Virus record (IMG/VR): IMGVR_UViG_3300042923_000974
Span: 1 to 42,399 of that record
Length of the DNA: 42,399 nucleotides
Strand: one strand, 5' to 3'
DNA from: a virus
Position numbers and translations under genes: made by a program. Below, in pieces: positions 29,489 through 38,419 of this stretch. Each line of letters starts with the position of its first letter. The stretch's first letter is position 1. The notes beneath the pieces were generated by a model that saw only the letters and a program-made list of their open reading frames with translations, was not told where the DNA came from and made no database searches.

Positions 29489-31492
29489 ATGGCAACCATT
29501 GCTGAAATGGCTGTACGAATTGGAGCTGATACCAGTCAGTTTGAAAGTAGTATGGGTGACGCTCAGCGAGAAGTGAATAATCTCAGCAAAGAGATTAGAC
29601 AATCATCTACTGTTATCACATCAGGCTTGAGTGGGATTAGTGACGAGACACGCACCATGGCTCAAAATATGCAAGATGCTTATCAGGAACAAAGAGCTGC
29701 ATTAGCAGGGTTTAAAGCAGAACAAATGGCGGTTAAATATCAGTATTTTGAACTGGCAAAAGGTGCTAAAACCTATGCAGGTACGACAAGCGACTTTATG
29801 GGTGAAGTACTCAAAGCAGGTAAAGCCCAAAAAGCAGTCACAGAAAACATGATGAAGAATAACGAAATGTTGAAAACTAGCTTCTTTCAAACAGTGGGAA
29901 CCCTGCTTGCTAGGAGTACTCAGTCCGAGAAGATTGCCCAGAACTTTGAGCGAATGAACAACCCTCTTTATAAGGTCAATAATGGATTGTTAAAAATCTC
30001 AGGTGGTTTAGAAAAAATAGCAAAACAAGGTCAGCCAGCCGTAATGGCATTAAAGTTGTTAGGCCCTACAGCTAACATGAAAGAACTAAACGATATGACG
30101 AGATTAATCACTACTGGTTTAATGAGGTTCCAAATGATTGCCTTAATTGCTGGGGTTGCTGCTGTTGCTTTTTATGCCAATTTAAACAGTGCTGCCATAG
30201 AAGCCGTTCCTGCTTACAAAGAAGCGACCGAACAATTGGGTAAATCGACCGAAGGAATCTTTAAACCGATGGCTGAATTGTTTGGGATTATAATGACGCC
30301 AATCGTAAACTTCATTACAAAGATATTCGAGATGATCCAAGGGTTTAATGAAGCGCATCCAGTTTTAGCGAAAATCATTCAAGGGTTTTTAATGCTAATA
30401 CCTGCCTTAACATTTATACTAGCTCCATTAGCGATTGGGATAGGGTATTTTGGAGGGTTACAAGCGGCCTTAGCGAGTGTATGGATGATAATCGGTCCAG
30501 TCGTAACAGGGTTTGCCGCCATGATGGGTACAGTCTTATTAGTGGCAGGTATCATTACCATACTAGCAGTTGCTCTATGGGCGCTATGGACGAAAACAGA
30601 CTGGTTCAAAGCCGCAGTTATCAAAGCCTGGGAGAGTATCAAGCAAGCTACGATTAAAATATGGAATTTCATCTATCTAAATGGAGTTAAACCAGCTATT
30701 GATGCTATCGTGAAATTTGCACAGCAGATGTTAGGGAAGTTATCTGGCTTTTGGCAACAAAACGGAGACACTATTATGAAAATTGTAGGCATTGCTTGGT
30801 CAGTATTAAAAACGATTTTCACTGTTCACCTAGCTTGGGTGACCATGGTGTTTCAGGTAGCCTTTACAGCAGTGAAAGTGGCAGTATCTGTCGCTTTTCA
30901 AGCTATTAAATTAATAATAACCGTTGTAATCAATACCATTACTGGCATATTTACTGCATTTTTTGCTCTTTTAAGAGGGGACTGGAAAGGTGCATTAGAA
31001 GCCGTAAAGGGAATTGTGAAAGGAAACTTTAACGCAGTTATTTCCTACATTAAAGGCTTAGGAAGTACTTTCCTCAATGCAGGTAAGGGATTAATTGAAA
31101 TGATGGCTAAAGGGATAAAACAAGCAGCAGGTAAAGTCTTGAGTAATGTTAAGGAATTAGCTGGAAAAGTACGTGATTTCTTACCGTTCTCCCCAGCGAA
31201 AGAAGGACCTTTGTCAGACCTAGATCATCTTGATTTTGGAGGGCCAATCTCTGACAGTATCGGTAAAGCTAAGCCTAAAGTTCAAATGTTAATGGGTGAC
31301 ATGTTGAACATGCCTCAGATTAAGCCTGGTGTCATTGAAAAAGATACCGCTAGTGGATCTCCAGTAACCATCGAACTTAACTACAATGGGAATAATCCAG
31401 ATGATGCTTACAGCATGATGGATATTCTTGAATCTGAGTTTAATAAACGATTTTCAGGAAGATTGAGAGTTTCGGGGGTGAGACCTACTTGA
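29489..31492 (+). CDS. Tape measure protein
   Basis: A 667-residue protein. The N-terminal part is a helical coiled coil (IGADTSQFESSMGDAQREVNN), followed by several hydrophobic segments between about residues 205 and 370 and 430-500 (GVAAVAFYANL, FIAPLAIGIGYFGG-type), and a glycine-rich C-terminal region (DFLPFSPAKEGPLSDL). By the usual rule of about 0.15 nm per residue, the tail would be near 100 nm long. The membrane-like segments may help DNA cross the host membrane. GGGGGTGA upstream. Confidence 0.93.
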   Translation: MATIAEMAVRIGADTSQFESSMGDAQREVNNLSKEIRQSSTVITSGLSGISDETRTMAQNMQDAYQEQRAALAGFKAEQMAVKYQYFELAKGAKTYAGTTSDFMGEVLKAGKAQKAVTENMMKNNEMLKTSFFQTVGTLLARSTQSEKIAQNFERMNNPLYKVNNGLLKISGGLEKIAKQGQPAVMALKLLGPTANMKELNDMTRLITTGLMRFQMIALIAGVAAVAFYANLNSAAIEAVPAYKEATEQLGKSTEGIFKPMAELFGIIMTPIVNFITKIFEMIQGFNEAHPVLAKIIQGFLMLIPALTFILAPLAIGIGYFGGLQAALASVWMIIGPVVTGFAAMMGTVLLVAGIITILAVALWALWTKTDWFKAAVIKAWESIKQATIKIWNFIYLNGVKPAIDAIVKFAQQMLGKLSGFWQQNGDTIMKIVGIAWSVLKTIFTVHLAWVTMVFQVAFTAVKVAVSVAFQAIKLIITVVINTITGIFTAFFALLRGDWKGALEAVKGIVKGNFNAVISYIKGLGSTFLNAGKGLIEMMAKGIKQAAGKVLSNVKELAGKVRDFLPFSPAKEGPLSDLDHLDFGGPISDSIGKAKPKVQMLMGDMLNMPQIKPGVIEKDTASGSPVTIELNYNGNNPDDAYSMMDILESEFNKRFSGRLRVSGVRPT

Positions 31493-32304
31493 GCATTATC
31501 ATAGAAGCATTGGATGGAACTCCATATGATTTAGGGGGTATGGGTTTAATACCTTTAGCTTTACGAGTAGAATCACTTTCACCTCGTACAATCTCAGAAC
31601 TTATAGACGGTAGAGACGGACATGTTGACCTTGAAACCACCTTTGAAGGACGTTCATTAAAAGCGTTTTTTAAACTTCAAGGAAACGATTCAACAGACTA
31701 TACCCTCATTAGAAATTTGGTGTACAAGTTATTTGATGGGAAGACATACTTTTATGTGATTGATGAAAAAGAGAAGGGTAAAAGATGGAAAGTGAAGTCC
31801 GCCGCTAAATATGATTTGGAAAGAATCAATCCAAACACAGGTAGATTTGAAATAGATTTCATTTCTCCTTCCCCTTATGCTGAATCAATAGGAACAACCT
31901 TAGATTCACTTACTTTTGATGAGGAAAAATGGCAAATAGGTCAGGGCTTAAATGAGGAGCCGTTAGTTTATATTCATAACTCCTCAACATTTAGCGTTTT
32001 TAATGCTGGCGATATCGCTATTGATCCAAGAAAAGCACCTTTAAAAATCACTTATAAAGGTGCTTCCAATAATTTGGCCATAAAAAATAATACAACAGGT
32101 GATGAGTGGTCTTACACAGGACTTTCCGTTGTAGAGGATGCCGTAGAATTAGATGGAATCCGTTCACTAAAAAATGGTCAATCCATTTTCGGCCAGACCA
32201 ATTATAAACTTATTACGATTGCTCCAGGTTGGAATGATTTTATCATAACTGGTGCAAGTGATCCGTTTGAGGTTACGTTTGATTTCCGTTTTTACTACAT
32301 TTAA
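31489..32304 (+). CDS. Distal tail protein (Dit)
   Basis: A 271-residue protein. The N-terminal Dit domain has ELIDGRDGHVDLETTFEGRSL, RNLVYKLFDGKTYFYVIDE and FISPSPYAE. The C-terminal half is a beta domain (LEVTFDFRFYY-type end). It forms the hexameric hub under the tape measure. TTGA overlap with the tape measure gene. Confidence 0.92.
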   Translation: MSIIIEALDGTPYDLGGMGLIPLALRVESLSPRTISELIDGRDGHVDLETTFEGRSLKAFFKLQGNDSTDYTLIRNLVYKLFDGKTYFYVIDEKEKGKRWKVKSAAKYDLERINPNTGRFEIDFISPSPYAESIGTTLDSLTFDEEKWQIGQGLNEEPLVYIHNSSTFSVFNAGDIAIDPRKAPLKITYKGASNNLAIKNNTTGDEWSYTGLSVVEDAVELDGIRSLKNGQSIFGQTNYKLITIAPGWNDFIITGASDPFEVTFDFRFYYI

Positions 32305-32316
32305 GGAGGCGAGCCT

Positions 32317-34665
32317 ATGGGGAAATATCGCTCTCTAGGTACATGGATTAACCGTGTTTTTAGAAATGATTTGAACTCTAATTTTGATGATGTGGATCAA
32401 GATATAAAATATATACAAACCCAATTGGACCAAGTTGTCATTGAGGGTGATTCCTCTGTTGAAGCAGCTCAAGCTAGAGTGAATAAAAGTGGCACTGTTT
32501 ATGCAACTTTAAAAGAGCGCTTGGACGATGAAAATGAGAACATTACGTCATCATTGGCGGAAATGTCGTCAGAGAAAGCAGATAAAACAGAGGTTAATTC
32601 ACTTGCTACCTCTAAGGCTGAAAAGTCTTACGTTGATACCAATTTAACTGCATTAGACACAAAAATTAATAGTCAAGCGAGTGGTTCTCCAAAGGGTGTC
32701 TACGCTACGTTATCAGCGTTACAAACTGCTTTTCCTACTGGTAATACAAACACTTATGTTGTTGCCGCTGATGGATATTCGTATTATTGGAACGGCTCTA
32801 TTTGGAATCAATTGACACAATATCAAAGCACTGGATTAGCTAATAAATCTGTAACACCCGAAAAAGCTACGTTTTTTAGCGCAGAAACCAAAAATATTTA
32901 TAGTGGTGACATGTATATAAGTCAATTATTTTTAGACTATTCGTCAGCAGAAAGTAGAACAACAACAGGAATTTCAACAGGTGTAGCTTCTGTAGTCATT
33001 CCGCTTGAAGTTGGTGTGACTTATTTAATTAAGAAAAGTTCTGCGCTACGTTTTCGAGTAGCTGTTTTTGATCAATCTCCAACAGCAGCAGGTATTAATG
33101 CAGTTACAACATTGACAAATGAAATCATTGCGCCATCCGTTACAGAAGTTACGTATACAGCTCAAAGTAGTGGTTTATATATAGTTGTGTATTCGTCTAA
33201 CAATGGTACGTTTTATCCAATTGATATTTTAGTGGATTCTTACACATTATCAACAGATATTTCGGTTGATGAAGCGAGTATTAAACCAAGAAGTATTAGC
33301 GTGGAGAAAACTGATTTTCTAGTGAACGCAATTGATTTATTAGACGGCACTTATGTAAATCGGTACATTGACACCACAACTAATAAGATTGCCGACAATG
33401 CTACCACTAGATCAGTCATTGCATCTATACTTCCAAATGTGGAATATACAATTAAGACATTTGGAACTCATAACCGTTTCGTTGTGGGGTTGACCAATTC
33501 TTTATTAACTGACACAGTAATTTCTACTTTTCCTGTAAAGAAAACAACAACTGCTGGTAATGAGGAGATCACATTCACAAACAGTGGTGGATTTTCTTAT
33601 TGCATGATTTATATTTCAAACGCTTCGCATCAACCTGAAATTACGATGACAAAAGGTGCTTATCCAGTACAACCAAACGAGCAACTTTACACGTTGAATG
33701 GTAAAAAAATAGTTATGGAAAACGACCTAACTGTAAGTGTTGATGATATTAGTAAAACTATAAAAAAGTATAACGGTCATTATTGGGAACCTGAAATGCA
33801 ACCTGATGCACTTGGCGGTGTGAACAGTTTTGCGAATGTGGCATGGACGAGTGAACAGTTTATTAATAACGTATACGAACCACTTAGAGCAAAATATCCA
33901 TATTACATCACAAGAGAAAACATAGGTAAGGATGCTAGTGGACTTTATGATATGTGGATGTATATTTTCGAACCTAAGTTTTATACCCAAACTGCATTTT
34001 TACAAGCAGGAGCACACGCTTGGGAAGAAGAAGGGTATCTTGGTTTAGGTAGGTTCATGCAAATCCTTTGCGAGGAACATGAAACACATCGAGATTTAAG
34101 TTATTTACGATGGAATGTCCGTTTTGTTGTGATTCCTTTAATAAATGTATGGGGAGTTTCAGCCCAAACAGAAGGGCAAAGAACATCTAATAACATTAAC
34201 GGTGTAAACTTAAATAGAGATACAGTTAATAAATCCCAACAAGAAACATTAAATGTTATTGCTCAAATAGATCGATTTGCCGATGATATCAGCTACTTCC
34301 TAGATTTCCACACAACAGGTAGACAAACCACTTGGGGCGATTACATGTACGAATATTATAATGCTGCCCCAAATGCCCGTGTATCCCTTAGAACCATACA
34401 TTATTTAAGCGATAAGAATATTAGAGAGGGTATGAATCGAGAACCTGATTTGCATGAAGTAAGGTATCTTGACAATGATTCAAGGGTAGGGAAATGGGTA
34501 GAATATCCGTGGCATATTCATGGGATTCCAACAGCTACAGTTGAACATTCGGATATGATTTTTGATAACGCAGAACATACTTCAAAGGCTATAACGGCCA
34601 CGGTTGAGTGTTTCGGAAATCATATCATTCAACACGCTTTAAAGAAGTTTAAAACAGTCGATTAA
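32317..34665 (+). CDS. Tail fibre/spike with C-terminal M14-type metallopeptidase
   Basis: A 782-residue protein. The N-terminal about 110 residues (tail anchor and coiled coil: NSNFDDVDQDIKYIQTQLDQV) are followed by a short beta domain (YVVAADGYSYYWNGSIWNQL, about 145-165) and a long beta-rich middle. The C-terminal peptidase has zinc ligands H567 and E570 (AHAWE), H665 (DFHTTG) and catalytic E743 (TVEHSD), with NNINGVNLNRD between them: the full M14 carboxypeptidase set. M14 members in bacilli can cut gamma-D-glutamyl bonds of peptidoglycan stems or polyglutamate capsule, so a wall- or capsule-penetrating enzyme is a reasonable inference. AAGGAGG upstream. Confidence 0.88.
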   Translation: MGKYRSLGTWINRVFRNDLNSNFDDVDQDIKYIQTQLDQVVIEGDSSVEAAQARVNKSGTVYATLKERLDDENENITSSLAEMSSEKADKTEVNSLATSKAEKSYVDTNLTALDTKINSQASGSPKGVYATLSALQTAFPTGNTNTYVVAADGYSYYWNGSIWNQLTQYQSTGLANKSVTPEKATFFSAETKNIYSGDMYISQLFLDYSSAESRTTTGISTGVASVVIPLEVGVTYLIKKSSALRFRVAVFDQSPTAAGINAVTTLTNEIIAPSVTEVTYTAQSSGLYIVVYSSNNGTFYPIDILVDSYTLSTDISVDEASIKPRSISVEKTDFLVNAIDLLDGTYVNRYIDTTTNKIADNATTRSVIASILPNVEYTIKTFGTHNRFVVGLTNSLLTDTVISTFPVKKTTTAGNEEITFTNSGGFSYCMIYISNASHQPEITMTKGAYPVQPNEQLYTLNGKKIVMENDLTVSVDDISKTIKKYNGHYWEPEMQPDALGGVNSFANVAWTSEQFINNVYEPLRAKYPYYITRENIGKDASGLYDMWMYIFEPKFYTQTAFLQAGAHAWEEEGYLGLGRFMQILCEEHETHRDLSYLRWNVRFVVIPLINVWGVSAQTEGQRTSNNINGVNLNRDTVNKSQQETLNVIAQIDRFADDISYFLDFHTTGRQTTWGDYMYEYYNAAPNARVSLRTIHYLSDKNIREGMNREPDLHEVRYLDNDSRVGKWVEYPWHIHGIPTATVEHSDMIFDNAEHTSKAITATVECFGNHIIQHALKKFKTVD

Positions 34666-34671
34666 TGCGTA

Positions 34672-34684
34672 ATCGGACGAAATG
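34672..34684 (+). repeat. 13-bp direct repeat, copy 1
   Basis: ATCGGACGAAATG occurs here and again at 35700-35712, just after the M14 gene and just after the third small tail gene. The two copies flank a 1,015-bp segment with three genes. Confidence 0.6.
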
Positions 34685-34721
34685 ATGAAACAGTAAAATT
34701 TTTAGTTAGGAGGGTATACTT

Positions 34722-35009
34722 ATGCAAAGCTATATTGTAGATTCAAAGGGTAGAGGGTTTGATACTAAAAATCCCCTTCAAGTTCAAAGTAATGCGACAC
34801 AAGCAGTTGCGGTTGTTCCTAATGATGCAACAATATTGACGGCAACAAAAGGATTGTATATAGGTATAAGCGGTGATGTAGTGGTTACAATGGCAAACGG
34901 TCAAGATGCAACATTTAAATCATTAGCGGTGGGCATGATTCATCCTATTAGCGTAACGAAGGTAAAAGCAACAGGTACGACGGCAACTAATATTCTGGCG
35001 GTATATTAA
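34722..35009 (+). CDS. Spike-base-like tail protein
   Basis: A 95-residue protein whose C-terminal half (PNDATILTATKGLYIGISGD, TFKSLAVGMIHPISVTKV, GTTATNILAVY) resembles the spike base proteins of the Rcc01079 type found in gene transfer agents and phages. Probably a small trimeric fibre base or decorating protein. AGGAGGGT upstream. Confidence 0.7.
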   Translation: MQSYIVDSKGRGFDTKNPLQVQSNATQAVAVVPNDATILTATKGLYIGISGDVVVTMANGQDATFKSLAVGMIHPISVTKVKATGTTATNILAVY

Positions 35010-35010
35010 C

Positions 35011-35505
35011 ATGAATATCGGAATAGCTATGGGAATTCCGTTTAATGTGTTGGCAAAAACAGGACCTGTGAGCGTACCTTACTATACATCAGGCGTTGAA
35101 AATGTAGGATGGGTGGATGGAGCAACGTTAGGGAATCCATCTATAAAAAGCAAAAACGTTGACCATTTGTATATTAAATCTGAAAACACAGGTTCGCTGA
35201 CAGTAGGTACTTATGTTACAGATTTGGTAGTTGATTTAACGAATATCAAAACTCTTTTCGTTGAATGGGAAAACATAGGTCATGCTTCCAACAATAACCT
35301 TAGTTATCTTGTCGCATCAACCGTTAAAGCAGGGGCATACGGAACTTTTAATGCTCAAATTGAAGTAGCTAATGTTTTCGCTAAGAATATTCGGCAATTA
35401 AATGTAACAGCATTAACAGGTAATTTTTACATTCGAGCACACACTAGAGCTAATGCAACTGGTGTGGTATCAGAACTTAAAGTGTATCGAGTGTGGGGGG
35501 AATAA
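35011..35505 (+). CDS. Beta-rich tail accessory protein, unknown
   Basis: A 164-residue protein starting 1 nt after the previous stop. It is rich in Val, Thr and Asn with beta-sandwich-like sequence (HLYIKSENTGSLTVGTYV, NFYIRAHTRANATGVV). It could be a carbohydrate-binding fibre tip used in host recognition. Not recognised at family level. Confidence 0.6.
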   Translation: MNIGIAMGIPFNVLAKTGPVSVPYYTSGVENVGWVDGATLGNPSIKSKNVDHLYIKSENTGSLTVGTYVTDLVVDLTNIKTLFVEWENIGHASNNNLSYLVASTVKAGAYGTFNAQIEVANVFAKNIRQLNVTALTGNFYIRAHTRANATGVVSELKVYRVWGE

Positions 35506-35506
35506 C

Positions 35507-35686
35507 ATGTTACTAGGGGTAAATGAAAACAATGAGATTATTGCTGTAAATGATATTCCTGAAGGTTTAACAATTATCGAAATTGAGGATGATACATTCG
35601 GTGAAAATGATCCTACTAATTTTAAAATTAGGGTAGCCGAGAATTGGATGGAGCTAACACCGAGATTTCCAATTGATGGACTTTAG
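35507..35686 (+). CDS. Small acidic tail-region protein
   Basis: A 59-residue acidic protein (MLLGVNENNEIIAVNDIPEG). ATG 35507 lies 1 nt after the preceding stop, with GGGGGG upstream. Small proteins of this kind often follow fibre genes and may be fibre chaperones; not proven. Confidence 0.6.
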   Translation: MLLGVNENNEIIAVNDIPEGLTIIEIEDDTFGENDPTNFKIRVAENWMELTPRFPIDGL

Positions 35687-35699
35687 CTAATGTCACAAT

Positions 35700-35712
35700 A
35701 TCGGACGAAATG
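35700..35712 (+). repeat. 13-bp direct repeat, copy 2
   Basis: Second copy of ATCGGACGAAATG (first at 34672-34684). The final ATG of this copy is the start of the short frame at 35710. Confidence 0.6.
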
Positions 35713-35778
35713 TGGACGGCAATTCAGTTTTATTTAATGCTTATTAATAAAGATGATAGAAAAATCCCGACTGCTTAA
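35710..35778 (+). CDS. Possible 22-aa peptide
   Basis: A 22-codon frame (MWTAIQFYLMLINKDDRKIP) whose beginning resembles the start of XkdX-type small tail proteins. Its end lies in the terminator hairpin. It may be a truncated remnant created by recombination at the 13-bp repeat. Weak evidence. Confidence 0.25.
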   Translation: MWTAIQFYLMLINKDDRKIPTA

Positions 35779-35798
35779 CAGTCGGGATCATCTTTTTT
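35764..35798. terminator. Strong terminator after the fibre cassette
   Basis: A perfect 10-bp stem, ATCCCGACTG with CAGTCGGGAT, loop CTTAA, is followed by seven T residues on the plus strand. The stop codon of the minus-strand gene lies in the loop. Confidence 0.85.
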
Positions 35799-35882
35799 TA
35801 ATCCTATTTGAATAAGTTCACGTATTGCTTCGTTCCTGTTTTTAAGTTTGTTTTCATGCCAGTAAGCTTCAATATGCTCCAT
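35775..35882 (-). CDS. Short ribbon-helix-helix-like protein, possibly truncated
   Basis: A 35-residue protein. The helix KNRNEAIRELIQIGLKK is like the second half of an RHH DNA-binding domain, but the first beta strand is missing and no ribosome site precedes the ATG. It may be a remnant or a short antisense-strand regulator of the adjacent recombinase. The open frame goes 37 codons further upstream, but that part is not protein-like. Confidence 0.4.
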   Translation of the reverse strand: MEHIEAYWHENKLKNRNEAIRELIQIGLKKDDPDC

Positions 35883-35883
35883 T

Positions 35884-35904
35884 AAGTTATATAAGTTATA
35901 TAAC
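35884..35904. repeat. Tandem AAGTTATAT repeat with palindrome
   Basis: AAGTTATAT occurs twice back to back (35884-35892 and 35893-35901), and GTTATATAAC (35895-35904) is a perfect palindrome. It lies between the minus-strand RHH-like frame and the recombinase gene, where an operator or a recombinase site is plausible. Confidence 0.45.
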
Positions 35905-35929
35905 CATATAATATTAGGGAGTGAGGAAA

Positions 35930-36922
35930 ATGAACAATGCTGGAGAACAAATACTATCAGATGTCGTAGCGATGGTTTATGAAATGGTTCCAAATCTAGA
36001 CGTAGAAATGACTAAGAGCAAGTTTTCAAGCATTCTCTCAAAATATCATGTGAAAATTGTAGAATCTAATGAACCTCATCCAGATCTATTTGAAAAAATC
36101 GATTTGTTTATCGCATCCAAGAAACTAGAAGGATTAAGTCCAGGCACATTATATAACTACAGACTAGATTTAAACAAATTTGCTAATAAAGTGAAAAAGA
36201 AAGCTCAGGACATTAACTCAGCCGATATAAGAGTGTACATGGGCGAGTTTTCACATTTAAAAATGAGTTCTTTAGGTAGAAAATTAACGGTATTTAAAAG
36301 CTTCTTTGCCTGGCTCACATCTGAGGAAATCATTCATCGTGATCCAACAGCCAAACTAAAGCCACCTAGGTTAGAGAAAAGACTTCCTAAAGCTTTGAGT
36401 ATTGAAGAACTCGAAATGCTGAGAGAATCATGTGAGACAGTTAGACAGAGAGCTTTCATCGAAGTGCTATATGCGACAGGGTGTCGGTTGTCAGAGGTAC
36501 AAGCTTTAAACCTTAATGATATTAATTACCAGACTATGAGTTGCAGAGTTGTAGGAAAGGGGAATAAAGAAAGAGAAGTTTATTTTTCTTTTAAAGCTCT
36601 GTATCATTTAAAGAAATATTTAAAGTCACGTACTGATGAAAATGAAGCTCTGTTGGTATCTGTAAGAAAACCTCATGGAAGATTATCAAAAAGAGGCATT
36701 CAACGAGAAATCGCGGCTATTGCTAAGCTTGCAGGTTTAGAGAAGAAGGTAAGCCCACACGTCATGAGACACACTTTCGCTACCCTTACCTTAAACAACG
36801 GAGCTGAGTTGGTAGCAGTTCAAGAACTACTTGGGCATACATCACCAGAAACCACATTGAGATATGCCCGTATCACTGAAGAGCGCAAGCGTGAACAGCA
36901 TAAGAAATTCTTAGTTCAGTAG
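35930..36922 (+). CDS. XerC/D-like tyrosine recombinase in the tail module
   Basis: A 330-residue tyrosine recombinase. The N-terminal 50 residues are an extra helical part. The SAM-like core-binding domain spans about 50-135. The catalytic domain has the full set R186 (GCRLSE), K210 (VGKGNK), H277 and R280 (PHVMRH), H303 (LLGHTS) and Y312 (LRYARI), so it should be active. ATG 35930 follows AGGGAG by 7 nt. The genome already has a serine integrase, so this enzyme probably does something else: resolving multimers of the circular form, or shuffling the neighbouring fibre genes. Similar recombinases occur near lysis or fibre genes in other Bacillales phages. Confidence 0.92.
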   Translation: MNNAGEQILSDVVAMVYEMVPNLDVEMTKSKFSSILSKYHVKIVESNEPHPDLFEKIDLFIASKKLEGLSPGTLYNYRLDLNKFANKVKKKAQDINSADIRVYMGEFSHLKMSSLGRKLTVFKSFFAWLTSEEIIHRDPTAKLKPPRLEKRLPKALSIEELEMLRESCETVRQRAFIEVLYATGCRLSEVQALNLNDINYQTMSCRVVGKGNKEREVYFSFKALYHLKKYLKSRTDENEALLVSVRKPHGRLSKRGIQREIAAIAKLAGLEKKVSPHVMRHTFATLTLNNGAELVAVQELLGHTSPETTLRYARITEERKREQHKKFLVQ

Positions 36923-36964
36923 GGTCCTAGTTTTAGGGCTCTTTTTATGTGGAGAAAGGATGTG

Positions 36965-38410
36965 ATGCTTTTGTTAGTTGTCACAGATTTATTTGGAAAT
37001 ACGGAAGCCTTAACTGATTTTCAAAACGTTGAAATAAATGAGGAAGTGAACGGCGACTTTTCGCTATCATTCCTTTGTTTTTATACGGAAAAAAATGAAC
37101 ACTCCTACCCATTAGTTCAGGAAGAATCGATTGTGGAATGGAATGAACATGAATTTGTTATTAAGAAATTGACCGAATCACGAAACAGAAAAGAAGTAGC
37201 CGCACAACACGTTTTCTTTGAAACAATTGATAATCAAATCTATACCATTAATGAAGGAACGCTTAGCTTAGACGATGCAGTGACATTCGCCCTAAATGGC
37301 TCCGGATGGACATTTGAAAACGTAGGTGTTACAGCATCAAAATTCATTCCTAATTTTGGTGAGGATAACACCCTTTCGCTCATTAGAAAGATATGCGCTG
37401 AGTTTCAATGTGAAGTGAAAATTGAACCAGGCAGGCATTTGAAGTTTGTTAAAGAAATTGGCGAAAATCAAGACTTTCAGTTTCGATATAAGCACAATAT
37501 CAAAGCCATAAAACGCACGGTTGATACATCGAATTTTGCTACAGTCGTAAAAGGTTTTGGAGCTGATGGCTTAGTTGTTGAATATCGTTCTCCCAATATA
37601 GCAATTTATGGGGAAAAACATGGTGAGCCTATTCGAGATGAACGCTTTACAAGTGCAGAAAACCTACTCGCAAAATGCCAACAGGAAATTCGAGATGTCC
37701 CAGAGGTTTCCATTGAATTAGAAGTATCTCAATTAGGCTTTGAAGCTGGCTTAGGCGATAAGGTTTGGTTAATCTACGAACCCTTAAAAATCGAATTTCA
37801 AACCCGTGTCCTAGCGATTAAGTCTTATCCGTTTGTTAAGCTTAGTCCTGCTGTTGTGTTATCAAATCAAAAACGGACCTTCACGGATCTGCTTACTCAG
37901 ACATCCATTGAGGTAAAAGAAAACAAAAAAGAAACTCGATCAAAAATAGAACAAACAAATGAAAGTATCACATTAGCTGTTGAACGTATTGGTGAGGCTG
38001 AGGCACAAATATTAGTTCAGGCAGATCAGATTACGACTAAAGTTAGTCAAACAGATTATAACGGGAATACCATTGCGTCCCTAATCAATCAAACTGCCAC
38101 AACAGTATTAATACAAGCCGAAAATATAGAGTTAGATGGAATTGTACGAGTAAACAAAAGTTTGTATATCGGTAGTGAAAGCGAGTACGATACCAAAACG
38201 CTCTGGTTTAACAATGCTGCTAATTTATCTGCAACAGGTTTCGGTTATGGAGGGGTATCTGAAATGAAATTTGGAACGAGTAACATCAACTTCGAATACG
38301 TGGATGATATCTTTTTTCGTAACTTTGGAATTACTACTCGAGTAAACGGAAATTTAGACTTTCAATATGCTAATGTTACAGGACTAAATGTTATTGCGTC
38401 ATTCGGGTAG
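36965..38410 (+). CDS. Tail-associated lysin/endopeptidase-like tail tip protein (Tal)
   Basis: A 481-residue protein. The N-terminal part is the prophage tail (gp27/Tal) hub fold: VVTDLFGNTEALTDFQNVEI, NGDFSLSFLCF, FVIKKLTESRNRKEVAAQHVF and the later FATVVKGFGADGL. A coiled coil spans about 325-360, then a beta-rich end (TTVLIQAENIELDGIVRVNKS). No clear catalytic motif, so it is a structural hub. Tal normally follows Dit directly; here 4.6 kb separate them. ATG 36965 follows AAAGGA; ATG 36947 lacks a site. Confidence 0.88.
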   Translation: MLLLVVTDLFGNTEALTDFQNVEINEEVNGDFSLSFLCFYTEKNEHSYPLVQEESIVEWNEHEFVIKKLTESRNRKEVAAQHVFFETIDNQIYTINEGTLSLDDAVTFALNGSGWTFENVGVTASKFIPNFGEDNTLSLIRKICAEFQCEVKIEPGRHLKFVKEIGENQDFQFRYKHNIKAIKRTVDTSNFATVVKGFGADGLVVEYRSPNIAIYGEKHGEPIRDERFTSAENLLAKCQQEIRDVPEVSIELEVSQLGFEAGLGDKVWLIYEPLKIEFQTRVLAIKSYPFVKLSPAVVLSNQKRTFTDLLTQTSIEVKENKKETRSKIEQTNESITLAVERIGEAEAQILVQADQITTKVSQTDYNGNTIASLINQTATTVLIQAENIELDGIVRVNKSLYIGSESEYDTKTLWFNNAANLSATGFGYGGVSEMKFGTSNINFEYVDDIFFRNFGITTRVNGNLDFQYANVTGLNVIASFG

Positions 38411-38419
38411 GTGATATAA

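Noticed and set aside
36923-36946. Terminator after the recombinase gene
   Set aside because: Only a 4-5 bp stem (CCTA with TAGG) before the T residues; too weak to call.
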